Source of the DNA: Candidatus Woesearchaeota archaeon | GTDB lineage: Archaea; Nanobdellota; Nanobdellia; Woesearchaeales; GW2011-AR15 | Assembly: GCA_016935095.1 (NCBI GenBank) | Contig: JAFGRO010000063.1 | Coordinates: 1 to 39,236 of the forward strand | Direction: 5' to 3' | DNA length: 39,236 nucleotides | Shown: positions 1-6,317 of the stretch, one piece after another | How positions within the stretch are numbered: the stretch's first letter is position 1 | Layout of the letters: each line of letters starts with the position of its first letter | Made by a program: the position numbers and the translations under genes | The notes under the pieces: generated by a model | What the model was told of the DNA's origin: nothing | Database searches by the model: none | What the model saw: only the letters and a program-made list of their open reading frames with translations

Positions 1-177
1 GAAACACTGAAAAACCTGAAAAGGTTTTTGGTGCCCCAAAAAAGCATAGCTTTTTTTAGGGAATCTCGTAAAAACAAGTGCGACATGTGCTCTTTCGGAG
101 CTTAGTCCCACAATGCAAGGGGTGCTTGGGGAACTTTAAGATTAAATAAATTTATAAAACACAGGATACGAGAATAA
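1..177. other. Unassigned hairpin-rich stretch at the window edge
   Basis: No credible coding frame is visible. Two strong hairpins are: a 7-bp stem at 11-17/22-28 closed by a GAAA tetraloop, and an 8-bp stem at 38-45/49-56 with an ATA loop, which CCC (35-37) and GGG (59-61) can extend past a small bulge. A third, weaker one is GCTC/GGAGC near 89-101. GNRA-capped stems in a G/C-richer stretch suggest the 3' part of a structured RNA cut by the window edge. I could not match it to SRP RNA, RNase P RNA or any rRNA, so identity stays open. Confidence 0.3.
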
Positions 178-189
178 ATTTTATAAATA
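178..189 (+). promoter_or_regulatory. Box A (TATA) of the tRNA-Cys gene
   Basis: TTTTATAAAT lies about 32-43 nt upstream of the first tRNA base (221). This is the distance expected for an archaeal TBP site with a short 5' leader. A second similar element (AATTTATAAAA) lies near 149-160. Inferred from spacing and sequence only. Confidence 0.5.
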
Positions 190-229
190 GAATTTGATTT
201 TAGTTTTTAATCTTAGCTTTGCGGGGGTA

Positions 230-261
230 GTTTTTTCAGAATTTACTGATTAAAACCCTAG
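230..261 (+). other. Non-canonical tRNA-Cys intron at position 9/10 (32 nt)
   Basis: G224-G227 can pair with CCCT (256-259) as a 4-bp central helix. The 3-nt bulge T228 A229 G230 lies on the 5' side and A260 G261 G262 on the 3' side. An inner hairpin (TTTT/AAAA, CAG/CTG) lies within the intron. Cutting after the second base of each bulge, as the archaeal splicing endonuclease does, removes 230-261 and gives exactly the TAGCC junction a normal D arm needs. The outer helix is weak, so this is a relaxed BHB. Mature RNA has not been seen. Confidence 0.72.
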
Positions 262-289
262 GCCAAGCGGCTAAGGCAATCGGCTGCAA

Positions 290-343
290 TACCTTGTGTA
301 TTGAAAAGCACGGGATGATGAGCGCAAGCGATGAAATGCTGAT
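290..343 (+). other. tRNA-Cys intron at canonical position 37/38 (54 nt)
   Basis: The intron interrupts the anticodon loop between A37 (289) and C38 (344). The bulges A288 A289|T290 and A342 T343|C344 flank a central helix CTGC/GCTG that contains one U-U mismatch. Inside, ATGATGA (315-321) and CTGA (339-342) resemble C and D boxes flanked by CGGG/CCCG. This could form a kink-turn, or an alternative hairpin that competes with the anticodon stem. Confidence 0.75.
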
Positions 344-368
344 CCCGATGATTCGAGGGTTCAAGTCC

Positions 369-388
369 CTCCCCTCGCTTATTACTTT
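369..388 (+). repeat. attL-like site: 3' end of tRNA-Cys
   Basis: CTCCCCTCGCTTA (369-381) is the tRNA 3' end. It recurs exactly at 10290-10302, and its first 11 bases recur at 11076-11086. With the following bases, 18 of 20 positions agree between 369-388 and 11076-11095 if short gaps of identity are allowed. An integrase gene starts 64 bp downstream, the usual arrangement for an element integrated in a tRNA 3' end. Confidence 0.7.
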
Positions 389-431
389 TAGTTCGCTTCC
401 CTGTAATACAACATTTAAATATGTTGATTGC

Positions 432-437
432 AGGTGA
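432..437 (+). promoter_or_regulatory. Ribosome binding site that fixes the integrase start
   Basis: AGGTGA lies 7 nt before the ATG at 445. The in-frame ATG at 421 has no such motif and overlaps a TTTAAATA box, so 445 is the better start. Confidence 0.6.
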
Positions 438-444
438 AACGTAT

Positions 445-1617
445 ATGCCTAAAACAATCTATAATAACGAAGAAAAGTTCTTAAAGCTGTATAACAAGGT
501 CTTTTCAAATAACTATAAAGCCATTTCTGAGCCAAATAAAGAAGTCCTAAAAGACTTTCTTGATTTATTGAGATCAGAGGGACTCACTCATGCAAGAAGG
601 TTCAAATACCTCTATTTCTTCAAGAATCTCTATAAATGGCTCAACAAGGACATTTTAGAAGCCTCTAAAGAGGATTTGATTAAATTAGCAGGGATAATTA
701 AAGAACAAAAATATAAGCCCTCTACCATAAGAGATTATATCTCAGCTGTTAAGAAGCTCTATAAAACTATTACTGTATTGCCGAGATATGAGCATTTGGA
801 AAGCCTTTATTTTTGGCTCTATGACCGAAGAAATCAATTCTATTCAACCCGCATGGAAAAATCAAAAGAAAAAGAGCTTTGGTTTACAGAAGATGATGTT
901 ATGAGTATAATAACTAATGCTGATAGCTTTAGAAACAAGTGTTTTCTTAGTATTATAGCAACTCAGGGAACAAGACCTGAAGAAATACTGACTCTAAGAA
1001 AAAAAGATATAACTGAAATTGAAAATGGACTTCAAATGAGGATATCTGGAAAAACAGGAGTCAGGTCTTTATTCGTGTATGAACCGTTTGTTGTAGAATA
1101 TACAAGCTCATATCTCCAGACTATTCCAAAAGAACAAGAGTATCTCTTTGAATTTGGAATAAAAATGGGTAATAAAATACTGAAAGAGATATGTAAAAAG
1201 ATTGAGATCAATAAAAGAGCTTATCTATACAAGCTTAGAAAATTCGCTATAACAAGAGACAGAATTTTATGTCTCAGTAGCGGAGCAATGGAGCAAAAAC
1301 ATGGTTGGGCTAAAGGAACAAAGGTTATTGCTCACTATGATAAATCAATTTCAATAGACTATAGGAGAGAAATAGAAGAGAGATATGGTCTTGTCAAAGA
1401 TCATACTCCAAAAAGCAAGATAATCACAAAGATATGTCCTCGTTGCAGTGAAAAGAATCCTTTTGATCGAAGCTTTTGCGGAAAATGTAGCCAAAGATTA
1501 GATGTAACCAGAGAAGAGATGGCTCAGCTCAATGAAGAAGAAAGAATAATGAATGAATTAATGCAGGATGAGGAGTTTAGATCACTTGTAAAGAGAAAAT
1601 TGGTTGATAAAGTTTAG
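445..1617 (+). CDS. Tyrosine recombinase (integrase) with C-terminal zinc ribbon
   Basis: This 390-residue protein probably catalyses integration and excision at the adjacent tRNA-Cys. A SAM-like core-binding domain fills the first ~130 residues. The catalytic domain shows Arg in GTRPEE (~R177), a beta-hairpin Lys (~K203), an R in the YKLRK motif (~R265, with Tyr where His is usual), an HGW motif, and the nucleophile Tyr in AHYDK (~Y298). A Cys4 zinc ribbon follows (CPRC at 331-334, CGKC at 345-348), a feature seen in archaeal plasmid and proviral integrases. The gene starts 64 bp after the tRNA. The start at 445 is chosen for its ribosome site. It overlaps the convergent downstream gene by 4 bp. 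Confidence 0.9.
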   Translation: MPKTIYNNEEKFLKLYNKVFSNNYKAISEPNKEVLKDFLDLLRSEGLTHARRFKYLYFFKNLYKWLNKDILEASKEDLIKLAGIIKEQKYKPSTIRDYISAVKKLYKTITVLPRYEHLESLYFWLYDRRNQFYSTRMEKSKEKELWFTEDDVMSIITNADSFRNKCFLSIIATQGTRPEEILTLRKKDITEIENGLQMRISGKTGVRSLFVYEPFVVEYTSSYLQTIPKEQEYLFEFGIKMGNKILKEICKKIEINKRAYLYKLRKFAITRDRILCLSSGAMEQKHGWAKGTKVIAHYDKSISIDYRREIEERYGLVKDHTPKSKIITKICPRCSEKNPFDRSFCGKCSQRLDVTREEMAQLNEEERIMNELMQDEEFRSLVKRKLVDKV

Positions 1618-2726
1618 TTAAGGTATTCTTTGAGGTCTTCTCTCAAATAACCATTAGTATTCATAAATTCTTTATTAGCTTTATACCAGAGAAGATGTCT
1701 ATGAAGAGGATTCAAATTTGTTTTAATATAAGACTTCAGATTTGGCTTAATATGTTCGCTTGCTTCTGAATATTTTAATAAGTTAATACATAGACCCCAA
1801 ATATATCCATCCAATTCCAATATATGATGAAATATTCCAAAAAATTTATAGTAATAAGTAAAGTATCCATAATAGTTAGTTTTCTTTTCATTGTTTATTA
1901 CCTGATCATAATATTCATCTAATCCTGTTTGTTTTACATAAATATTGATTATATCTATAATCTTAATGAGACGATATATTAGAACATGAAGCTTGTTAAA
2001 TTCTTCCTTTCTCATTATTTTTCTTAGTAGTTTTGGATTATATATTTGTTCAATCTCCATTATTATCTTCTTTAAAGAGATGTTGTAATACTGATAATAA
2101 AAAACGTAAGTCCCTAATGTCTGATCTTTATCAATCTTTAATTTTAATGATTTCATTAAACGAGGAAATACTCTTAAACGATCATTAATTGGTAAAAACT
2201 CTTTATAAAATTGGAAATGAGCTTGATTTTCTCTAAAAATTTTCATATCAAGATATGTCTTGTTTTTTCTAACTGAATCATAATTTTTTTGTTCATTTTT
2301 TACAGTTATCAAATTGTTTCCTGTATGATGAGTAATAAAAATTTGGTATATATTATCAATAATATCTTTTGGAGAATTATTTATTTGAAATACACGTAAC
2401 AATGCCTCCTTAAATTCATTTGAGACCTGAGCATTGTAACTTAATTCAGAAAGCAATCCTTTTATTTTACTGATTTTTTGGATTTCTTTATCCTCTTTAA
2501 TTGAGTTGTATTCATATAAAAAAAGAATATAAGCTCCAATAAACCCAATTAATCCTATTAGAAACTCAGGGAACAAGGATTTATTGAAATTTGAGAATAT
2601 AGAATTATTTAGTGACTCTCCATAAGTTAATGTATAAATTCCGAAGGTTAGTGTTATGGATAAAAATAGTAGAAAAATAAGGACAACATAAAGTTTATTT
2701 TTAAGTATATATTTGTCAAATCTCAT
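1614..2726 (-). CDS. Membrane protein of unknown function, two N-terminal helices
   Basis: The 370-residue protein is not recognised. Two hydrophobic segments (about 12-33 and 51-72) form an N-terminal hairpin with a short outside loop. The remaining ~300 residues should be cytoplasmic; they are rich in K, I, N, Y and predicted helical from composition. There are no obvious catalytic motifs. The A/T-rich codon use matches the element genes. It stands convergent to the integrase (4-bp overlap) and divergent from the DUF5677-like gene across a 184-bp gap, so those two could form a defence or maintenance cargo, but nothing in the sequence proves it. Confidence 0.65.
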   Translation of the reverse strand: MRFDKYILKNKLYVVLIFLLFLSITLTFGIYTLTYGESLNNSIFSNFNKSLFPEFLIGLIGFIGAYILFLYEYNSIKEDKEIQKISKIKGLLSELSYNAQVSNEFKEALLRVFQINNSPKDIIDNIYQIFITHHTGNNLITVKNEQKNYDSVRKNKTYLDMKIFRENQAHFQFYKEFLPINDRLRVFPRLMKSLKLKIDKDQTLGTYVFYYQYYNISLKKIIMEIEQIYNPKLLRKIMRKEEFNKLHVLIYRLIKIIDIINIYVKQTGLDEYYDQVINNEKKTNYYGYFTYYYKFFGIFHHILELDGYIWGLCINLLKYSEASEHIKPNLKSYIKTNLNPLHRHLLWYKANKEFMNTNGYLREDLKEYLN

Positions 2727-2910
2727 TTTAATTCTCTAAGAATAAGCTCTTAGAGGCAATCACCTCTTTTAGTATTAAGAATAATGTTGAATTTTATATC
2801 TTTTTTGAAAAAGCCTATCAATTAGTTAGTTTAGCCAATCACTTTTATTAATTAATAATAATTACAATTATTCAATGAAATAATTTTTTATCTAAATATA
2901 TTAACTAAAA

Positions 2911-3834
2911 ATGGATAAAAAACAATCTATTAAGGAAATTAAAAAGATTCAGCGTAAACTTGAGAAAGAGATTTCCACTAAGACAATAAATGAGTTTTCA
3001 AAACATCTTAAATATATTGATTTACAATATGATATTCTACAAGAGATATTAAGAAACTACTATTTATATGGGAATATCAAACATGATGAACCAAACCAAT
3101 TTCTAACATGCTTTGCCCTTTTGAACAATATGATTCATAAAGAAAAAATATGTAAAAAATTAATTTTACGAGGTCACTACTCTGAATCTGCTGCACTTGT
3201 CAGACACATTATGGAAAGTGCATTTCATATTATTTATCTTGCGAAATTTCCAGATACATATAATGAATGGTGGTTACAACAAAAATATTATGATAATAGA
3301 ATTTTAAAAAAATTCAAGGTTGAAATTCATAGATTAAGTAGTAACAATTTTAATTATATGTTTAGGATTTTGAAGAATAATATTTCTCAGGAAACTAAAA
3401 AATATCTGTTGGATTCAAAAAAAACCATTTTTTGGCTTGCTGAATCAGATGATGGAGGATATATTTTTACTGAAGATGTTCCTAATCCAAATACAGAATT
3501 CTCTTCATTTTATAGAATCGCAAAAAAACTTAATCTTGAAATGTATAAAAGATTATATCAAAGAATGTGCTCTTGGGCACATCCTGGTATCGAGACAGTA
3601 AGATCCAATTTTGATCTACAACCAAATGGACTTCAAAAATATCATTTCACTCCAAGATACAATCCAAAACAGGCTGAATTCCAGTCAAACATTATTTTTG
3701 GATTTATTAATGAAGCAGTATGGCAAGGATTAGCAAATATAATAATAGTGATAGAACCTATTCCCAAGTTATTGAGTAAATATGACTCAATGCAGGAAAA
3801 AGCAAGAACAATTTTCCATAGATTTTATCTATAA
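2911..3834 (+). CDS. DUF5677-like all-helical protein
   Basis: The 307 residues have no signal peptide or membrane segment. The stretch around residues 88-115 (RGHYSESAALVRHIMES, then AFHIIYLAKFP) and the later CSWAHPGIE motif resemble the DUF5677 family, in which a conserved R..E..R..E helix and a C-terminal H motif recur. Family function is unknown; members are often found in mobile and defence islands. It lies inside the integrated element, directly upstream of and convergent with a winged-helix gene. Family assignment is from memory of the pattern and is moderate. Confidence 0.6.
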   Translation: MDKKQSIKEIKKIQRKLEKEISTKTINEFSKHLKYIDLQYDILQEILRNYYLYGNIKHDEPNQFLTCFALLNNMIHKEKICKKLILRGHYSESAALVRHIMESAFHIIYLAKFPDTYNEWWLQQKYYDNRILKKFKVEIHRLSSNNFNYMFRILKNNISQETKKYLLDSKKTIFWLAESDDGGYIFTEDVPNPNTEFSSFYRIAKKLNLEMYKRLYQRMCSWAHPGIETVRSNFDLQPNGLQKYHFTPRYNPKQAEFQSNIIFGFINEAVWQGLANIIIVIEPIPKLLSKYDSMQEKARTIFHRFYL

Positions 3835-3850
3835 GAAAACCTAAATTTAT

Positions 3851-4114
3851 TTAATTATCAAGCGTCTTTATTTCGTTAATAACATTTGCTCCTTTTTTTG
3901 AAATTTTATATAATCTATGTCTTTTCTCATTTGGACTCAAACATTCAATTAATTCCCTTTTTAATAGCTCAATAATGATATTACTGACATATCCAATATT
4001 AATGTCTAATTGTTTGGATAATTGAGTTGGGGTCTTAGGGATTGTAAGAGCCTGAAATACATTGTTTCGATTCTTAGCTCTGATTACAAAGCTAACATCA
4101 TCATAAAGAGTCAT
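3851..4114 (-). CDS. Small winged-helix transcription regulator
   Basis: The 87-residue protein is almost entirely a winged helix: LTIPKTPTQLSKQLDINIGY forms the HTH and the wing is around HRLYKISKKG. It resembles ArsR/MarR-like single-domain archaeal regulators. A longer in-frame start at 4243 exists but would overlap the divergent lipoprotein gene. The ATG at 4112-4114 has a box A (TATATAAA on the coding strand) about 25 nt upstream, which suits a leaderless transcript. It probably regulates itself and the divergent lipoprotein through the 55-bp intergenic region, which holds a direct repeat. Confidence 0.72.
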   Translation of the reverse strand: MTLYDDVSFVIRAKNRNNVFQALTIPKTPTQLSKQLDINIGYVSNIIIELLKRELIECLSPNEKRHRLYKISKKGANVINEIKTLDN

Positions 4115-4169
4115 AGATAAGCAATGTTTATATATTGTTAAATATTTACACGAGTAATATACGAGTAAA
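4115..4169. promoter_or_regulatory. Divergent promoter with ACGAGTAA direct repeat
   Basis: The 55-bp region between the winged-helix and lipoprotein genes holds A/T-rich boxes in both directions. Two copies of ACGAGTAA (4150-4157 and 4161-4168) are spaced 11 bp start to start, one helical turn apart, and end at the lipoprotein start codon. They are a plausible operator for the adjacent regulator (inference). Confidence 0.45.
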
Positions 4170-4868
4170 ATGAAAATCAGATATATTGTATTAATTTTTG
4201 TAATTCTCCTATCGAGCTGTAGTAATTTTGCTTCTAAAGTCAATGAAGATGTTTCTCTAAATCAACATATAATAAAAGAAGAATATAAGGAACAAACATC
4301 TGTAAATGAAAAGATCGAAACTCAAGAAAAAGAAGAGCCTGTTATGGATAATATAGTATGTAACACTCCTTACATTAGAATTGCTGATACTTGCTGTCTT
4401 GATAAAAACAACAACTCAATTTGTGATAATGATGAAGCACCTGTTGAAAATATACCTGAAGGGTGTATTATTAATATTAAAAAAACAGTTAAGCCAAGAG
4501 TTGAACTAATCACTCCAATAAGTCCATTACTTGATTGGGACACAGAATTCTCTAAAGAAGTAATTGAATTACTCGGAGATAAAATTGAAGTAAAAATAGT
4601 TGAAAGAAACATTGAGTCGCCGCAAGGTCTGAAAGTTAATGGAGCATATCTCTTTCCTGCTGATCTTCTGGATTGTCCAAAACTTGGGAAAAAGTATATC
4701 AATGGAGTTGATTATAATGAAATGAAAGACTCTACCAAGAAAGCAATTCTAAAAAGAATATGTATTACCTTTAAAAATGCACCAAAAGAATGCAACACAG
4801 ACTTATGCGATGATATTGCAGAGTGTATAGAAGAAAGTAGTAATAAACCGATACACTCAGTTGGATAG
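4170..4868 (+). CDS. Secreted lipoprotein with CCLD-N-N-ICD motif
   Basis: The 232-residue protein starts with a lipoprotein signal peptide (hydrophobic 5-15, lipobox LSSC at ~14-17). An acidic, glutamate-rich linker follows, then a Cys-rich segment (DTCCLDKNNNSICDNDE, residues ~70-86). I associate this motif with DPANN surface lipoproteins; its Asp/Asn pattern looks Ca2+-binding. The C-terminal region has paired cysteines, probably disulfide-bonded outside the cell. The gene is transcribed divergently from a winged-helix regulator that may control it. No enzymatic motif is visible. Confidence 0.68.
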   Translation: MKIRYIVLIFVILLSSCSNFASKVNEDVSLNQHIIKEEYKEQTSVNEKIETQEKEEPVMDNIVCNTPYIRIADTCCLDKNNNSICDNDEAPVENIPEGCIINIKKTVKPRVELITPISPLLDWDTEFSKEVIELLGDKIEVKIVERNIESPQGLKVNGAYLFPADLLDCPKLGKKYINGVDYNEMKDSTKKAILKRICITFKNAPKECNTDLCDDIAECIEESSNKPIHSVG

Positions 4869-5245
4869 AAAGACAATTAAGAAAATAGTGTTTTAATCAA
4901 TATAAAAAAATTGAAAAAATTAGTATATATGTGAAAGACAAGACTATTACCTGATCTCGCAATTTTTCTCCAGAATGGGAACCCAAATATGCGATAAATA
5001 GTCTGGAAATTGATAGACGATAAACTCAAAGGACTCATTCTCACTTCTCGTCTAAAATCTCAAAGACCTATAGGGTTTCTTAATATCTTTAGAATTTTTC
5101 ATTCAGTGATTGAATAAAGAAAGGATATGTGTCTCTTTTACTTAAATTTATAGGTATTTTATCAATATGGATTCTTAAAAAATAGAAAGATTTTGATAAA
5201 TTATTGGTAGAAATTATTTAAAAAACATATATTTTATATGGATTA
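4869..5245. other. Gene-free stretch (377 bp)
   Basis: I see no credible coding frame or RNA gene. It contains one copy of TAGACGATAAA (5014-5024), a motif repeated at 6159. It is very A/T-rich toward the 3' end. It may hold the terminators of the two convergent flanking genes. Confidence 0.4.
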
Positions 5246-5752
5246 TTATATTAATGAATTATTAACTTTTATCTCTTCCTGTTCTCTGATTTTTTTTGCC
5301 ATAATATATAAATTAGTATATCTATTATAAGTTATAAGTGGGTCTATTGAATTTCTGTAAGTATTATATTGTCCCTTTAAATATTTTGGATTTCGCTCAA
5401 TAGCAGTTAATGCTTTTACCCAATATTCTCTTTCTTTATCTGTGAGATCATCTCTAAACTTGTTAAGCTTTTTAATCTCAATTTTTTTCTCATTTATTTT
5501 AGTAATTTCTTTCATTTTTCTGCTTTCTTTTATTGTTTTTTTTACATTTTTCATTTCATTTTTTAGATATTTTAAGTATTCAGATAGGTGCATTTCATCC
5601 TGAAAAAAATCAGAAAGCTTTTCTTCAACAAATTTTGAAAGGTTATATTCAGGATTAATGTCAGCATAATCATCTGAAATCTTTTTTAGGTCTACACTAA
5701 TCCTAATACTTGTATTGGTAGACAACTTATTTTTTTTGTTATACCAGTTCAT
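5246..5752 (-). CDS. Ribbon-helix-helix-like protein with coiled coil
   Basis: The 168 residues begin with a basic stretch, then a strand-helix-helix pattern (TSIRISVDLKKISDDYADI, then YNLSKFVEEKLSDFF) that resembles a ribbon-helix-helix DNA-binding domain (residues ~13-50). A highly charged K/E helix (~55-105), likely a coiled coil, follows. The C-terminal 60 residues contain an aromatic-rich segment of unknown role. It is probably a DNA-binding protein of the integrated element, perhaps for copy control or excision. The family is not firmly recognised. Confidence 0.55.
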   Translation of the reverse strand: MNWYNKKNKLSTNTSIRISVDLKKISDDYADINPEYNLSKFVEEKLSDFFQDEMHLSEYLKYLKNEMKNVKKTIKESRKMKEITKINEKKIEIKKLNKFRDDLTDKEREYWVKALTAIERNPKYLKGQYNTYRNSIDPLITYNRYTNLYIMAKKIREQEEIKVNNSLI

Positions 5753-5800
5753 TTTTATTTTATTATTATTAATTATTATATTACATATGTATTACATAAC

Positions 5801-5947
5801 TTATCTTATTCCTATTCTTTCCTTGTGTTCTTTAATTATCAGATTCAACGCTTCTGTATAATGGCAAAGACCCTTCACCTTTTTTACTGCCTCAATATAA
5901 TTATCTAAAACCTTCTCCATCCTTATTGACTTTAGAGCCTTTGACAT
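5801..5947 (-). CDS. 48-residue small ribbon-helix-helix-like protein
   Basis: A short frame encodes MSKALKSIRMEKVLDNYIEA and onward to KERIGIR-stop. The pattern is a short strand (LKSIRM) followed by two helices, as in Arc/CopG-type repressors. On the coding strand a box A (TTTATATATTTTG) lies about 25 nt before the ATG, which suits a leaderless transcript. Codon use is normal and there are no internal stops. It lies in the otherwise gene-free interval between the 168-residue protein and the 506-residue membrane protein. No homologue is known to me. Confidence 0.55.
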   Translation of the reverse strand: MSKALKSIRMEKVLDNYIEAVKKVKGLCHYTEALNLIIKEHKERIGIR

Positions 5948-6006
5948 TTTTTGTAATACAAAATATATAAAGCCAGCAAACAGAATTAGTTAGTGGTGAC
6001 TCTAAT

Positions 6007-6099
6007 TCAGCTTTTTGGCTTTTCTTTTTTTATTTCTTCAATAATATCACGAAGTTGATCTCTCCATGATTTTACTTTTGGTTCTTTATCATTAGCCAT
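6007..6099 (-). CDS. Possible 30-residue peptide
   Basis: The frame reads MANDKEPKVKSWRDQLRDII and then EEIKKEKPKS, an amphipathic charged helix. A CTTATAAAC element lies about 33 nt before the ATG. It lies upstream of the 48-residue gene on the same strand, so the two may be co-transcribed. The length is too short for certainty; it could be spurious. Confidence 0.35.
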   Translation of the reverse strand: MANDKEPKVKSWRDQLRDIIEEIKKEKPKS

Positions 6100-6158
6100 A
6101 TAATCACAAAATAATTCTTCAAAAAACAGTTTATAAGGCTATGGGTAATCACTCTTTA

Positions 6159-6217
6159 TAGACGATAAAGGATTATTTTAGATACATATTTTTAATAAGA
6201 TTTTATTGACGATAAAA
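6159..6217. repeat. GACGATAAA short repeats
   Basis: TAGACGATAAA at 6159-6169 matches 5014-5024 exactly. TTGACGATAAAA at 6206-6217 shares the nine-base core. With the preceding TTTA, the first copy forms a small inverted repeat (TTTAT..ATAAA). These may be binding sites of an element-encoded DNA-binding protein; short A/T-rich matches can also arise by chance. Confidence 0.3.
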
Positions 6218-6317
6218 GTAGATAAATTTGATTCTATTCTTCCAGTTCCAGAGAAAAGATCCAGATTAGTGAAAAATTTAATAATCAAACCAGTTTTATA
6301 CTATAATAGAAAAGTAA

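Larger units (their letters stand above)
221..379 (+). tRNA. tRNA-Cys(GCA) with two introns
   Basis: Exons 221-229, 262-289 and 344-379 join into a 73-nt cloverleaf. The acceptor GCGGGGG pairs with CCCTCGC (one G-U), with discriminator U73 as usual for tRNA-Cys. The D arm is GCC/GGC with A14, G15, G18, G19 and A21 in place. The anticodon stem ATCGG/CCGAT carries loop CTGCAAC with anticodon GCA (286-288). The variable loop is GATTC and the T arm is GAGGG TTCAAGT CCCTC. The 5-nt variable loop and U73 exclude Leu or Ser. CCA is not encoded. The first 9 bases are separated from the D stem by an extra 32 nt, and the anticodon loop by 54 nt; each fits a splice site (see the intron entries). The 3' end serves as attB for the neighbouring integrated element. 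Confidence 0.88.

Noticed and set aside
221-379. Reading the first tRNA as Leu or Ser because of its length
   Set aside because: The extra bases are introns; the spliced form has a 5-nt variable loop, anticodon GCA and U73.
4115-4243. Longer N-terminus of the winged-helix regulator
   Set aside because: It would cover the divergent lipoprotein start and box A; the internal ATG at 4114 has a leaderless promoter.
4370-4702. Minus-strand 110-residue frame
   Set aside because: It lies opposite the lipoprotein gene, has no promoter, and has a composition typical of shadows.
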